From: Cognataquiflexum rubidum
GTDB taxonomy: Bacteria > Bacteroidota > Bacteroidia > Cytophagales > Cyclobacteriaceae
Direction of reading: 5' to 3'
NCBI RefSeq assembly: GCF_022538115.1
Contig: NZ_JAKZAL010000001.1
Span: 491,560 to 555,559 of the forward strand
DNA length: 64,000 bases
How positions within the stretch are numbered: position 1 is the stretch's first letter; each line of letters opens with the position of its first letter. Both the position numbers and the translations under genes were made by a program. Under the pieces are notes generated by a model. The model had not been told where the DNA came from. It was given only the letters and a program-made list of their open reading frames with translations, and did no database searches. This document shows, one piece after another, positions 24,642-33,454 of this stretch.

Positions 24642-27600
24642 ATGAACCTTCAATTTTCATTTAATCCCTTTGCCACTCCCATATTTCTGACAAGTTTGCT
24701 GTTTGTTGTATTGGCATTTTTTTCCTTTAACAAAAACAACCAGCACGGAGAGCGGTATTTTTCTTACTTTCTTTTGAGCTGCTTTTTATACACTTTTTTC
24801 TATGGAATTGAGTTGCTTTCTGTCACTCCTGAAGGAATCAAACTGTTCTATATTCTGGAATATATTGGGGGTGCGTTCGTTACTCCATTTTTGTTTCTCT
24901 TTGTTTTGAAGTATAGTGACCGCGCCAAATTCATCAATAAAAACTGGCTCGTATTGATCTTTGGGATTTCAGCATTTTTTCTCTTGATGGTATTTACCAA
25001 TGATTTCCACCACCTTTTTTACAAAGAAATTTCGGCTTCTGATAATTCGTATTTTATGGCTGTTTCCCTCGACCGGGGGATATTGCATTGGATGTATGCG
25101 AGTTACAATTCGATTTTGATCATATTCTCCAACCTATTGCTTTTCAGAATGCTTTTTTCGATTCCTGAGATATACAGGGGTCAGGTACTGATTATGCTAT
25201 TTGGGACGTTGATTCCATGGATTGCTTATTTGTTTGTGGTTTTTGGTTTCTATCCTTTTGGCCTCGACCCTGTCCCTTTTTGCCTCGCTATAAGTGGTGT
25301 TACTTTGTTTTGGGCCTTGTTCCAATACCAATTGTTCCGTGCCAATCCGATTGCCTTCAAAACAATCTTTGAAAACATTTCTGATGGAATCTTAATCCTC
25401 GACAGGATGGGGGATGTGGTGGCGATGAACTATACCGCGAGAAAGTTTTTCTCGAAGTTGAGTCCCCAGAAAATCTATAAAAAGGACCAGTTGATCGGAA
25501 TTTCTCAGGAATTTGAAACCCTCTTCCTTTCAAATTCTCCAAATACGAGGATTGAAATGGTTAATCCTTTAGACAAAAAAATCTTTGAGATTTTTCTTAA
25601 AAATATAGACAAAGATTCTCTTGACCTTGAAACACCAAATTTTCAATACCTGTTTTTCCGCGATATCACCGAACAGAAATCCACAGAGGAATTCATCAAG
25701 GCCAATGAACTGAAGCTGCAAAATGTCAACAGCAACTTGGTCAGAAATGAGAAAATGCTGACTTCGATCGCATTTGCTACTAAAGAATTACTTTCCAACC
25801 ATGATTTTGCTACTGCTACCCAGAAGGCCATCACACTGCTTGGTGACGGTGCAGGCGTGGACAGGGCTTATCTTTTTGAAAACAGTCTGGACGAAAACGG
25901 GAATATTTTAAGTTCACAGAGATTTGAGTGGAGTGCGCTGGGTGTACCGGCCGAAATCGACAACCCAAATCTACAGGGTTTGCCTATTGGGCTTTTTGGG
26001 GAAGGATCGAGGGTAATGGCCCAAAACAACCTTTATCAGTCGATCGTGGATCAAATGGAAGATGACCCCGAATTGAAAGAACTTTTGCAGAGTCAGGACA
26101 TCAAATCCATCCTTCTCATTCCTATTTATGTTGAAGATTATTTTTGGGGATTTGTGGGATTTGATGATTGTACCAACGAAAGAAAATGGAGTGAGGCGGA
26201 AACTGCCTTGCTCATAAGCTTTGCAGACAGTATCTCCAATGCCATCGAAAGGAAAAACATGGAGAAAAACCTGGTCAAATCCATGGAAGCCGCAAATGAG
26301 GCGAGTATCGCCAAATCTGAATTCTTGGCCAATATGAGCCATGAGATCCGTACTCCTTTAAATGGCGTCATTGGATTTTCGGATTTATTGATGAAAACCA
26401 ATCTAGACGAAAACCAAAAAGGGTTTTTGCAATCCATCCTCCAGTCGGGAACCCTCCTTCTGGATTTGATCAATGACATTCTGGATTTTTCAAAAATTGA
26501 AGCCGGTAAACTTGAAATGAGTCCCGAGTGGGTCGATATCAATGACCTACTGACTGATACATTAAAGATTATTCAGCCTACCACCAATGAAAAAAACCTC
26601 AAGCTCAACCTCAAACTGGATGACAAACTTCCAAAATCCGTTTATGTAGACTCCACCAGAATCAAGCAGATACTGATTAACCTGCTGAGCAATGCCGGGA
26701 AGTTTACCCATCAGGGCCATATTGACTTGGCTGTCAAAGTGGAAGGGCCGGTATCCCAAAATGGATTGATGCCATTGGTATTTTCGGTTGAAGATACCGG
26801 TATAGGGATTTCAAAAGAAAAGGAACGAACCATTTTCGAAGCTTTTGCCCAAGAAGACAATTCCACTACCAGGAAATATGGTGGAACCGGACTTGGCCTG
26901 ACCATATGCAGCAAATTATTGGAGCTGATGGAAAGCAAACTTGAGCTTCAGACTACTTTGGGAAAAGGAAGCAAGTTCTTCTTTAAACTAGACCTGCCCG
27001 TATCTGAAGAAGTGGTGATTCAAAAAACCGAACAGAAAATGAATGGAAGTAGTCATCCTTCTCATTCAAACAAGCAGAAAGGTTCCAACACGGTTTTCAA
27101 GATTTTGCTTGTGGATGACAACCCGGTCAACATGCTTCTTGCCAAAGCCATTGTGAAAAAACTCTTGCCAAACTCGGTGGTTTTTGAGGCATTCAATGGT
27201 CTTGAAGCATTGGAGGAATACAAAAAGGAAAAACCCGACTTGATTTTTATGGATATCCAAATGCCCGAGATGAGCGGCTATGAGGCTACAAGGGAAATCA
27301 GGAAAATTGAAACGGATGTCCATACACCTATTGTTGCGCTGACTGCCGGTACCGTAAAAGGAGAGTATCAAAGATGCTTGGAGGCCGGAATGGATGACTA
27401 CCTTAGTAAACCTGTATTGGTGTCGGATATCTCAGGAATGATCGAAAAACACCTGGATTCCACCACAAACACTTCTCAAGTCATTGCCTCTTCCAAATTT
27501 GAGGAATACAGGCTCTCGGATCCGGAGTTTTACAAGGAATTACTTGAAGTCAGTATCTCCAATATAGAAAAATTACAATCCACCTTGGTCAGCCACATGG

Positions 27601-27815
27601 AAAGCGGGAACCTTCATGGCGTCAAACAAACCGGTCATGCCCTCAAAGGTGTCGGCCTCAATCTTGATTTCAAAGACCTTGTATCTACTTCTTCTAAGAC
27701 AGAATTGTTGACTGCTCTTGATGAGGAAAATAAATCTGTGGTCAATGAGACTATCCAAGAGGTTTCAAAAATTCTCGGTGGTCTAAAAGCCGAGTGGGAT
27801 TCCATCAAAAATTAA
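24642..27815 (+). CDS. Hybrid sensor histidine kinase (7TM-PAS-GAF-HisKA-HATPase-REC-HPt)
   Basis: 1057 aa. Order: seven-helix N-terminal sensor (about 10-235), PAS (about 240-350), GAF (about 370-535), HisKA with the phospho-acceptor in NMSHEIRTPLNGVIGF (H567), HATPase_c with N and G boxes (VEDTGIGIS, GGTGLGLTI), a receiver domain with VDDNPVN and FMDIQMPEM (Asp871), and a C-terminal HPt domain with HALKGVG (H999). All phosphorelay residues are present, so this one protein holds three relay steps. The output regulator is not in the window. No adjacent response regulator is seen; signal unknown. Confidence 0.95.
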   Translation: MNLQFSFNPFATPIFLTSLLFVVLAFFSFNKNNQHGERYFSYFLLSCFLYTFFYGIELLSVTPEGIKLFYILEYIGGAFVTPFLFLFVLKYSDRAKFINKNWLVLIFGISAFFLLMVFTNDFHHLFYKEISASDNSYFMAVSLDRGILHWMYASYNSILIIFSNLLLFRMLFSIPEIYRGQVLIMLFGTLIPWIAYLFVVFGFYPFGLDPVPFCLAISGVTLFWALFQYQLFRANPIAFKTIFENISDGILILDRMGDVVAMNYTARKFFSKLSPQKIYKKDQLIGISQEFETLFLSNSPNTRIEMVNPLDKKIFEIFLKNIDKDSLDLETPNFQYLFFRDITEQKSTEEFIKANELKLQNVNSNLVRNEKMLTSIAFATKELLSNHDFATATQKAITLLGDGAGVDRAYLFENSLDENGNILSSQRFEWSALGVPAEIDNPNLQGLPIGLFGEGSRVMAQNNLYQSIVDQMEDDPELKELLQSQDIKSILLIPIYVEDYFWGFVGFDDCTNERKWSEAETALLISFADSISNAIERKNMEKNLVKSMEAANEASIAKSEFLANMSHEIRTPLNGVIGFSDLLMKTNLDENQKGFLQSILQSGTLLLDLINDILDFSKIEAGKLEMSPEWVDINDLLTDTLKIIQPTTNEKNLKLNLKLDDKLPKSVYVDSTRIKQILINLLSNAGKFTHQGHIDLAVKVEGPVSQNGLMPLVFSVEDTGIGISKEKERTIFEAFAQEDNSTTRKYGGTGLGLTICSKLLELMESKLELQTTLGKGSKFFFKLDLPVSEEVVIQKTEQKMNGSSHPSHSNKQKGSNTVFKILLVDDNPVNMLLAKAIVKKLLPNSVVFEAFNGLEALEEYKKEKPDLIFMDIQMPEMSGYEATREIRKIETDVHTPIVALTAGTVKGEYQRCLEAGMDDYLSKPVLVSDISGMIEKHLDSTTNTSQVIASSKFEEYRLSDPEFYKELLEVSISNIEKLQSTLVSHMESGNLHGVKQTGHALKGVGLNLDFKDLVSTSSKTELLTALDEENKSVVNETIQEVSKILGGLKAEWDSIKN

Positions 27816-27832
27816 AATAGAAGCCATAAAAA

Positions 27833-27856
27833 AAGTGAAGGATTATTCCTTCACTT
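27833..27856 (-). terminator. Terminator hairpin overlapping the 3' end of the DUF4834 gene
   Basis: The stem AAGTGAAGGA / TCCTTCACTT with the stop codon in its loop region, followed on the minus strand by a run of U (27827-27834). The right arm is coding sequence of the gene that ends at 27843. It also lies just beyond the stop of the convergent kinase gene. Confidence 0.8.
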
Positions 27857-28100
27857 CTTCATAATCGATATAGTCACCGCCTTTGATTTCTTTTGACCTC
27901 TTTTGTTCGTATTCTTTTGGAATGTGGTCAACATTAACATTTGCTCCCGGCGGTTTTCTCCTCCTGTCATCTTCCCGCTTTAGGTCATTGGCATGGTCTA
28001 CAAACTGCTTGAGTTTACTTTTTACAAAAAACTGAAGCAACTTGGAGAATATCCAAGAAAGGGCAATTGCAATTAGAAGAAATTTGAAAATAAATCCCAT
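27843..28100 (-). CDS. Small DUF4834-type membrane protein
   Basis: 85 aa from the ATG at 28100 (MGFIFKFLLIAIALSWIFSK). An ATG 8 codons upstream falls inside low-complexity filler and is unlikely. One N-terminal transmembrane helix (about 3-20) and a hydrophilic C-terminal tail with DDRRRKPPGANVNVDHIPKE, the pattern of Bacteroidota DUF4834 proteins of unknown function. It lies downstream of carB on the same strand, with a 20-bp hairpin in between. Confidence 0.75.
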   Translation of the reverse strand: MGFIFKFLLIAIALSWIFSKLLQFFVKSKLKQFVDHANDLKREDDRRRKPPGANVNVDHIPKEYEQKRSKEIKGGDYIDYEEVKE

Positions 28101-28117
28101 TTTAAGATGTGAGATGT

Positions 28118-28163
28118 GAGACAAAAGACGTGAGACAATCTAGTGTCTCAGGTCTTTTGTCTC
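28118..28163. repeat. Hairpin of 20-bp arms between carB and the DUF4834 gene
   Basis: GAGACAAAAGACGTGAGACA (28118-28137), loop ATCTAG, then the complementary TGTCTCAGGTCTTTTGTCTC (28144-28163) with one mismatch. It is built from the same GAGAC words as other intergenic filler in the window. There is no U-tract, so it is not a standard terminator; it could affect read-through from carB. Confidence 0.75.
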
Positions 28164-28177
28164 ATGTCCAAAGTTTA

Positions 28178-30997
28178 TTATCTACTCAGGTAAAGGTTTC
28201 TTTCAGAATAAATCTTCAAGAAATAATCGTCCATCAGATCCTCAATGAAGTAAATGGCTTCTCCCGTTGACTTCATTTCAGGGCCAAGTTCTTTGTTGAC
28301 ATTGGGGAATTTGTGGAAAGAGAAAATCGGTTCCTTGATGGCATAACCCTTTTTGACAGGATTGAATTCAAAGTCGGTTACTTTTTTCTCACCCAACATC
28401 ACCTTTACGGCATAATTGACGTAAGGTTCCTGATAGGCTTTACAAATAAAAGGAACCGTCCTTGACGCCCTTGGATTGGCTTCGATGACGTAGACCTTGT
28501 CATTTTTGATCGCAAATTGAATATTGATCAAGCCAACTGTTCTGAGTGCCAAAGCAATTCTCTTGGTATAGGTTTCAATCTGACGCATCACATAATCACC
28601 AAGATTGTATGGAGGCAAGACCGCATAAGAATCCCCTGAATGGATTCCTGCCGGCTCGATATGCTGCATGATACCGATGATGTAGACGTTTTCTCCATCA
28701 CAGATGGCGTCAGCCTCAGCCTCAATAGCCCTTTCCAAGAAATGGTCCAAAAGGATTTCATTGTTTGGAATATCCCGGAGTACATTGACCACATGCTCTT
28801 CGAGTTCTTTTTCATTGATGACAATCTTCATCCCCTGACCTCCCAAAACATAGGATGGCCTCACCAATAGAGGGAATCCAATCGTCTTGCACAATTCCAA
28901 GGCCTCGTCGGTATTGTGGATGGTACCAAATTCAGGATAAGGCACATCATTTTCTTTGAGCAAATTCGAAAATCTTCCCCTATCCTCAGCCAAATCCAAT
29001 GCCTCGTAGCTTGTACCGATGATCTTGATGCCGTATTTATCCAACTTCTCGGCAAGCTTCAAAGCAGTCTGCCCTCCCAACTGAACGATTACACCCAAGG
29101 GCTTTTCGTGAAGGATGATTTCATAGATATGTTCCCAAAAGACCGGCTCAAAATAAAGCTTGTCTGAAATATCAAAATCCGTAGAGACTGTTTCAGGGTT
29201 ACAGTTGATCATGATGGTCTCGTAGCCACATTCTTTGGCGGCCAAAACACCATGGACACAGGAGTAATCAAACTCAATCCCCTGTCCTACCCTATTGGGA
29301 CCTGAACCCAACACCACCACTTTTTTCCTGTTGGTAACCGGAGATTCATTTTCTTCTCCAAATGTTGAATAGTAATAAGGAGTCTGGGCATCAAATTCCG
29401 CGGCGCAGGTATCTACGAGTTTGAAAACCCGCTTGATGCCCATTTCTTCGTAGCGCTTTGTGAAGACCTCACTCTCCAGACAACCCAACAGATGAGCCAA
29501 CTGACGGTCTGCATAACCTTTTTTCTTGGCCATATCCATCAATTCCCTCGGAATGGTATTGAGGTTGAATTTGCTGATCTGGTCCTCGACGTGGATCAGT
29601 TCTTCAATCTGTCTGAGGAACCACTTATCAATTTTGGTCAGGTCATGGATGGTCCTGAAGGAAATGCCCAATTTGAAAGCATCGTAAATATGGAAAAGCC
29701 TGTCCCAACTTGGGTTGGCAAGGCTATATAAAATTTTCTGTTGGTCACGGAGTTCTTTGCCATCGGCACCCAATCCGTTTCTTTTGATCTCGAGAGATTG
29801 ACAGGCTTTTTGCAAAGCTTCCTGGAAATTGCGCCCGATACCCATCACCTCTCCCACAGCTTTCATGGACAATCCCAATCTTCTGTCGGCACCTTTGAAT
29901 TTGTCAAAGTTCCATCTCGGGATTTTGACAATCACATAATCTATGGCAGGCTCAAAAAACGCGGAGGTATTTCCTGTAATCGAATTGGTCAGCTCATCGA
30001 GGTTATAGCCGACAGCCAACTTAGCCGCAACTTTCGCAATCGGATAACCTGTAGCTTTGGAAGCCAAAGCGGAAGATCGCGACACCCTTGGGTTGATTTC
30101 GATACCGATAATCTGGGTATTGTCAGGACTGACAGAGAACTGTACGTTACATCCACCGGCAAAATTCCCGATGCTGTTCATCATCGTGATGGCGTAATTC
30201 CTCATCCTTTGGTAGACCGTATCCGGCAAAGTCATCGCAGGTGCCACAGTGATGGAATCACCGGTATGTACGCCCATCGGATCAAAGTTTTCGATGGAAC
30301 AGATGACAATCATGTTGCCGATGTTGTCCCTCATGACCTCGAGTTCATACTCTTTCCAACCCGTAATACTTTGCTCGATCAGCACCTCATGGACAGGAGA
30401 AGCCTGAAGTCCGGCAACAAGGGCTTTTTCGAAATCCTCTTCTTTCTCTACAAAAGCCCCTCCTGCTCCTCCGAGGGTATAGGATGCTCTGATGATGAGG
30501 GGAAATCCAATCTCCTGTGCGATTTCTTTTCCCTGAAGGAAAGAAGTAGCAGTATCTCCTTTACAGACACCCACACCGATTTTTTCCATCAGTGCTTTGA
30601 ATTTTTCTCTGTTCTCGGCGGTATCGATGGCATCGATGTCAACACCGATCATCCTGACACCATATTTTTTCCAAATGCCGGATTTATCGCAATCAATGGC
30701 AAGGTTCAGCGCAGTCTGTCCGCCCATCGTCGGCAAAACCGAATCGATATCCGGATGCTCTTGGAGGATTTTGATGATGGATTTTTTGTCGAGAGGCAGC
30801 AAATACACATTGTCGGCAGTCACGGGGTCCGTCATGATCGTCGCAGGATTGGAATTGATCAAAGTGACTTTGATACCTTCCTCCCTGAGTGACCTGGAAG
30901 CCTGTGAACCGGCATAATCAAATTCGCAAGCCTGACCGATGACAATGGGTCCTGAACCGATGATGAGTGTGTGCTTGATGCTAGTTTCCTTAGGCAT
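28178..30997 (-). CDS. carB: Carbamoyl-phosphate synthase large subunit, without MGS-like domain
   Basis: 939 aa. Two ATP-grasp halves, each with its preATP-grasp nucleotide region (IIGSGPIVIGQACEFDYAG at the start and VLGSGPNRVGQGIEFDYSC near 555), and the oligomerisation domain between (about 400-550). It makes carbamoyl phosphate from bicarbonate, ATP and ammonia delivered by CarA, for pyrimidines and arginine. The protein ends right after the second ATP-grasp domain (KIYSERNLYLSR), about 130 residues short of the E. coli enzyme (1073 aa), so the C-terminal allosteric MGS-like domain is missing. To my knowledge this shorter form is usual in Bacteroidota, and it should be insensitive to UMP/ornithine via that domain. 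A TAATTTTG -7-like element is at 31045-31052. Confidence 0.96.
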   Translation of the reverse strand: MPKETSIKHTLIIGSGPIVIGQACEFDYAGSQASRSLREEGIKVTLINSNPATIMTDPVTADNVYLLPLDKKSIIKILQEHPDIDSVLPTMGGQTALNLAIDCDKSGIWKKYGVRMIGVDIDAIDTAENREKFKALMEKIGVGVCKGDTATSFLQGKEIAQEIGFPLIIRASYTLGGAGGAFVEKEEDFEKALVAGLQASPVHEVLIEQSITGWKEYELEVMRDNIGNMIVICSIENFDPMGVHTGDSITVAPAMTLPDTVYQRMRNYAITMMNSIGNFAGGCNVQFSVSPDNTQIIGIEINPRVSRSSALASKATGYPIAKVAAKLAVGYNLDELTNSITGNTSAFFEPAIDYVIVKIPRWNFDKFKGADRRLGLSMKAVGEVMGIGRNFQEALQKACQSLEIKRNGLGADGKELRDQQKILYSLANPSWDRLFHIYDAFKLGISFRTIHDLTKIDKWFLRQIEELIHVEDQISKFNLNTIPRELMDMAKKKGYADRQLAHLLGCLESEVFTKRYEEMGIKRVFKLVDTCAAEFDAQTPYYYSTFGEENESPVTNRKKVVVLGSGPNRVGQGIEFDYSCVHGVLAAKECGYETIMINCNPETVSTDFDISDKLYFEPVFWEHIYEIILHEKPLGVIVQLGGQTALKLAEKLDKYGIKIIGTSYEALDLAEDRGRFSNLLKENDVPYPEFGTIHNTDEALELCKTIGFPLLVRPSYVLGGQGMKIVINEKELEEHVVNVLRDIPNNEILLDHFLERAIEAEADAICDGENVYIIGIMQHIEPAGIHSGDSYAVLPPYNLGDYVMRQIETYTKRIALALRTVGLINIQFAIKNDKVYVIEANPRASRTVPFICKAYQEPYVNYAVKVMLGEKKVTDFEFNPVKKGYAIKEPIFSFHKFPNVNKELGPEMKSTGEAIYFIEDLMDDYFLKIYSERNLYLSR

Positions 30998-31631
30998 TCC
31001 AAAAGAGGTTTTAAGAGGTTTAAATACTTACGGCTAAATTGGTCCAAAATTAGGGAAATAATTTAAAGTAGCCCGACCATATCCAAAAAAAGGGCAGAAA
31101 GATTATGTGAATGGGGACGATTTGTAAATTGGATTATTTGGGACTATCTTTTGTTGGAGGCAGGGGCATTTTACCTTTTGGTTAGGTTATGCGATTTAAT
31201 TCCAATTACAAATTGGAAAGCATAAATGGGAGAAATTGAAAATGAATTGATCAATCAGCCTTTCCTGTTTTTGGTGTAAACCCAATTCCTCACTTCACCT
31301 TTTTTCTCCCAAAAACCATAGACATCGGATTTTCATTACCCCGAGCGGCGGTGTAGGGAGATTTGTTGAAGTATAAAATCTGGGGAAGCACCTTGCACGG
31401 GGTTAATATTTTTCAGCCCGCTTCGGGGCTGTTGGTCTAAGGGGAGGCGGTGAAGGTCGATTGGTTGAAGGGAAAAATTAGAGAAGCACCTTGCGCGGGG
31501 TTAAAGATATAGTGACTCGTTTGGATTAATTCTCAATTTTTAAAGAGAATATGCAAAATTTTTCATAAATAATTAGCTAAAATGATACCATGTAATTTGT
31601 ATACAGGTAACTTATTTGCTACTTTGACCGT
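30998..31631. other. Long intergenic region upstream of carB and hicA
   Basis: 634 nt. It contains a -7-like element for carB at 31045-31052, a duplicated ~60-bp element with a hairpin between the copies (31347-31504), and an AT-rich stretch before hicA. TTTG...TACTTTG (about 31599-31626) near the hicA start may be its promoter, giving a leaderless message. Confidence 0.5.
31347..31504. repeat. Duplicated ~60-bp element with internal hairpin
   Basis: Unit 1 (31347-31406) and unit 2 (31446-31504) share GGCGGTG, TTGTTGAAG/TTGGTTGAAG, AAAAT, GAAGCACCTTGC and a closing GCGGGGTTAA/CACGGGGTTAA block, with a period of 99 nt. Between them is the hairpin CAGCCC-gcttcg-GGGCTG (31414-31431). No open frame is present. 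The sense of the element is not clear. Confidence 0.75.
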
Positions 31632-31814
31632 ATGAAAATTAAAGACTTGCTGAAGTTACTCAAGCAAGATAGCTGGTCAGAAAAAACGCAGAAGGGAAGT
31701 CATCTCCAGCTTGTCCACCCAACTAAACCGGGAAAAGTAACGGTCCCAATCCATGGTGGGGACGTACCGGCCGGTACTTTATATTCCATTCTGAAACAAG
31801 CGGGACTTAAATAA
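31632..31814 (+). CDS. hicA: HicA-family toxin (mRNA interferase)
   Basis: 60 aa, the normal HicA length. The dsRBD-like fold is seen in MKIKDLLKLLKQDSW, the conserved KGSHLQLVHP stretch with the catalytic-type histidine (about residue 24), and VTVPIHGGDVPAGTL. HicA cleaves mRNA until bound by HicB. The partner gene starts 57 nt downstream. The toxin-before-antitoxin order is the common one. Confidence 0.88.
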   Translation: MKIKDLLKLLKQDSWSEKTQKGSHLQLVHPTKPGKVTVPIHGGDVPAGTLYSILKQAGLK

Positions 31815-31871
31815 CCCTTCCCAACTTCGCAATACCCAATACAACAACAGGACACAAAACAAACAGGAAAA

Positions 31872-32261
31872 ATGGATATCGTAAAAATCCCACTGACGAT
31901 CGAAAGACAGGTGGGCAAGGAACTTTGGGGACGAATCATGTACAACGATAATCTGATCACAGACTTTGCTGAAACTGTTCCAGAATTGGAAGCTAAAATC
32001 AAAGCACTCTTGTGGGACTTTGAGAAACTAGCTCCCGAATATGTGGAATTTACTCACCAATATGACATCTATGCATTATTTCAGAAGTTTGACTTCTTGA
32101 AAATATCCACGATAGCTGAGCATGCCGGAATGAATCCCGGCCTACTAAGACAATATGTCTCAGGAGTAAAAAGCCCTTCAATCGAGCAGGCAAAAAAAAT
32201 AGAAAAAACGCTGCACAATCTGGCAGCAGAGATGCAAGGGGTAATTATCGTAACCTCGTAA
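31872..32261 (+). CDS. hicB: HicB-type antitoxin with helix-turn-helix
   Basis: 129 aa. The N-terminal ~60 residues resemble the HicB partial RNase-H fold (IPLTIERQVGKELWGRIMYNDNLITDFAETVPEL). The C-terminal part has a Cro-like helix-turn-helix (STIAEHAGMNPGLLRQYVSG, about 77-96, followed by SPSIEQAKKIEKTLHNLAAE). It should neutralise HicA and repress the operon. It is convergent with the deformylase-like gene, with only 2 nt between their stops. Confidence 0.8.
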   Translation: MDIVKIPLTIERQVGKELWGRIMYNDNLITDFAETVPELEAKIKALLWDFEKLAPEYVEFTHQYDIYALFQKFDFLKISTIAEHAGMNPGLLRQYVSGVKSPSIEQAKKIEKTLHNLAAEMQGVIIVTS

Positions 32262-32263
32262 GT

Positions 32264-32752
32264 TCACTCCTTCCACTTAAACGACTTGTCATCAATGGCC
32301 CTCATGGTGCAAAGTACGCCGTTTAGGTGATCAAATTCGTGTTGGATAAGTTCTGAGATCGCACCCTCGACGCTCCAAGATTGCTTTTCCCAGTTTTCAT
32401 CCAGGTATTCCAAAGTCAAGGATTGGTGTCTTTTGACTTTGACTAGCAGATTGGGAAAACTCATGCAGTCATCCCAAAGCTCAAACATGTCTTTGCTGGG
32501 ATCGACGATTTCAGGATTGATGATGATGTAGGGTCTGTCGAGATGGAGGTAAAACAAGCGCTTCATGATCCCCAACTGAGGCGCAGCAATCCCTCTCCCA
32601 AATCCATATCTTTTTCGGATATCTTGCATGGCTTCGTGCAGGTCTTTCACCCAATTTTCTACCAAAGGAAGTTCATCACGGGTCAGGGCCGCACAATTTT
32701 CATAGAGGCGGGGATCACCGAGTTTGAGAATGTCTTCGACTTTTTTCATCAA
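32264..32752 (-). CDS. Peptide deformylase-like protein (paralog)
   Basis: 162 aa. The three deformylase motifs are present: GRGIAAPQ (52-59), DDCMS (94-98) with the metal-ligand Cys96, and HEFDH (138-142) with ligand His138/His142 and catalytic Glu139. Motif II normally reads EGCLS, so its Glu-Gly is replaced by Asp-Asp here. That suggests a secondary or altered-specificity deformylase; the main def gene must be elsewhere. Shorter than usual Def (~180-190 aa). It is convergent with hicB and 10 nt from the hypothetical gene upstream. Confidence 0.85.
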   Translation of the reverse strand: MMKKVEDILKLGDPRLYENCAALTRDELPLVENWVKDLHEAMQDIRKRYGFGRGIAAPQLGIMKRLFYLHLDRPYIIINPEIVDPSKDMFELWDDCMSFPNLLVKVKRHQSLTLEYLDENWEKQSWSVEGAISELIQHEFDHLNGVLCTMRAIDDKSFKWKE

Positions 32753-32762
32753 AAGAAATATT

Positions 32763-33290
32763 TTAAGATACCATGCTTAAAAGAACCAAACATTCATTCC
32801 ATTCTCCAGAATCCTTAAAATAGATAGACCACCTTCCCTCAGCGCATTTTGAACCGCAATATCTATATTGGAAAAAGAGGACCATTGAACTGTCCCTGAA
32901 AAAAACTGGTTCAGAAAAGGTAAAAATTTGACCGCCTTCCATATTTGCAATCTTAGTTTTGTCTTCTTTGGATGACTCACTCAATCTTGATCCAAAATCA
33001 GATACAGCCTTGATTTTTGTATTTTCTATTAAGTCAAAAAGAAATTTTCGCTCTTCTTTTGAAATATCACATTTTCCAATTTTGCCTTTTGCAGAAAATC
33101 CAGAACCCTCTGTTTTCAAGACTTCTCTTAACTTCCGATAAGTCCAATCAGGAATTTCTGAGGAACACTTGATTGGATCATCTGAAATGGTATTAAATAT
33201 TTGATTCAAAAAATCACTTCTCAGATTCTCTTGGGCAAAACCATGAACATGAATGAAAAAAAAGAAAATTATGCAGATCTGTTTGAGCAT
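32763..33290 (-). CDS. Secreted hypothetical protein
   Basis: 175 aa with a strongly hydrophobic signal peptide (MLKQICIIFFFFIHVHGFAQ). The mature part has Cys at about 38, 74, 148 and 152 and conserved-looking blocks KIGKCDISKEERKF, GGQIFTFSEPVFFRD and FQYRYCGSKCAEGRWSIYF. The last resembles secreted Bacteroidota proteins of unknown function with a C-terminal 'YC..C' pair that could form a disulphide. Its stop is 10 nt from the deformylase-like gene start, so the two are cotranscribed. No family assigned. Confidence 0.7.
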   Translation of the reverse strand: MLKQICIIFFFFIHVHGFAQENLRSDFLNQIFNTISDDPIKCSSEIPDWTYRKLREVLKTEGSGFSAKGKIGKCDISKEERKFLFDLIENTKIKAVSDFGSRLSESSKEDKTKIANMEGGQIFTFSEPVFFRDSSMVLFFQYRYCGSKCAEGRWSIYFKDSGEWNECLVLLSMVS

Positions 33291-33329
33291 CGTTAAACTT
33301 AAGAATTAGAAATTCTATATCCAAAAAAA

Positions 33330-33358
33330 AACCTGTCAGAATTGAATGCTGACAGGTT
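33330..33358 (-). terminator. Rho-independent terminator after lpdA
   Basis: Perfect stem AACCTGTCAG / CTGACAGGTT with a 9-nt loop, followed on the minus strand by a run of U (33322-33330). It lies about 100 nt past the lpdA stop, with an inverted repeat (33401-33433) in between. Confidence 0.88.
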
Positions 33359-33400
33359 GGGTTCAATTAAGTTAGACCGATGGTCTTCTGTCTTTTTTTA

Positions 33401-33452
33401 AACCTTCGAGGTCAAAAAAAGACCTCAAAGGTTAAGACCTCAAAGGGTCAGG
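33401..33452. repeat. Inverted repeat AACCTTYGAGGTC with an extra half-copy
   Basis: AACCTTCGAGGTC (33401-33413), seven A, GACCTCAAAGGTT (33421-33433), then a third related piece AAGACCTCAAAGGGT. The arms pair over 13 bp with one mismatch. It has no U-tract in either direction, so it is not a clear terminator. Confidence 0.7.
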
Positions 33453-33454
33453 TT

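Noticed and set aside
29741..30892. 383-aa plus-strand frame opposite carB
   Set aside because: Antisense shadow of a well-conserved gene; its sequence has no domain and odd composition.
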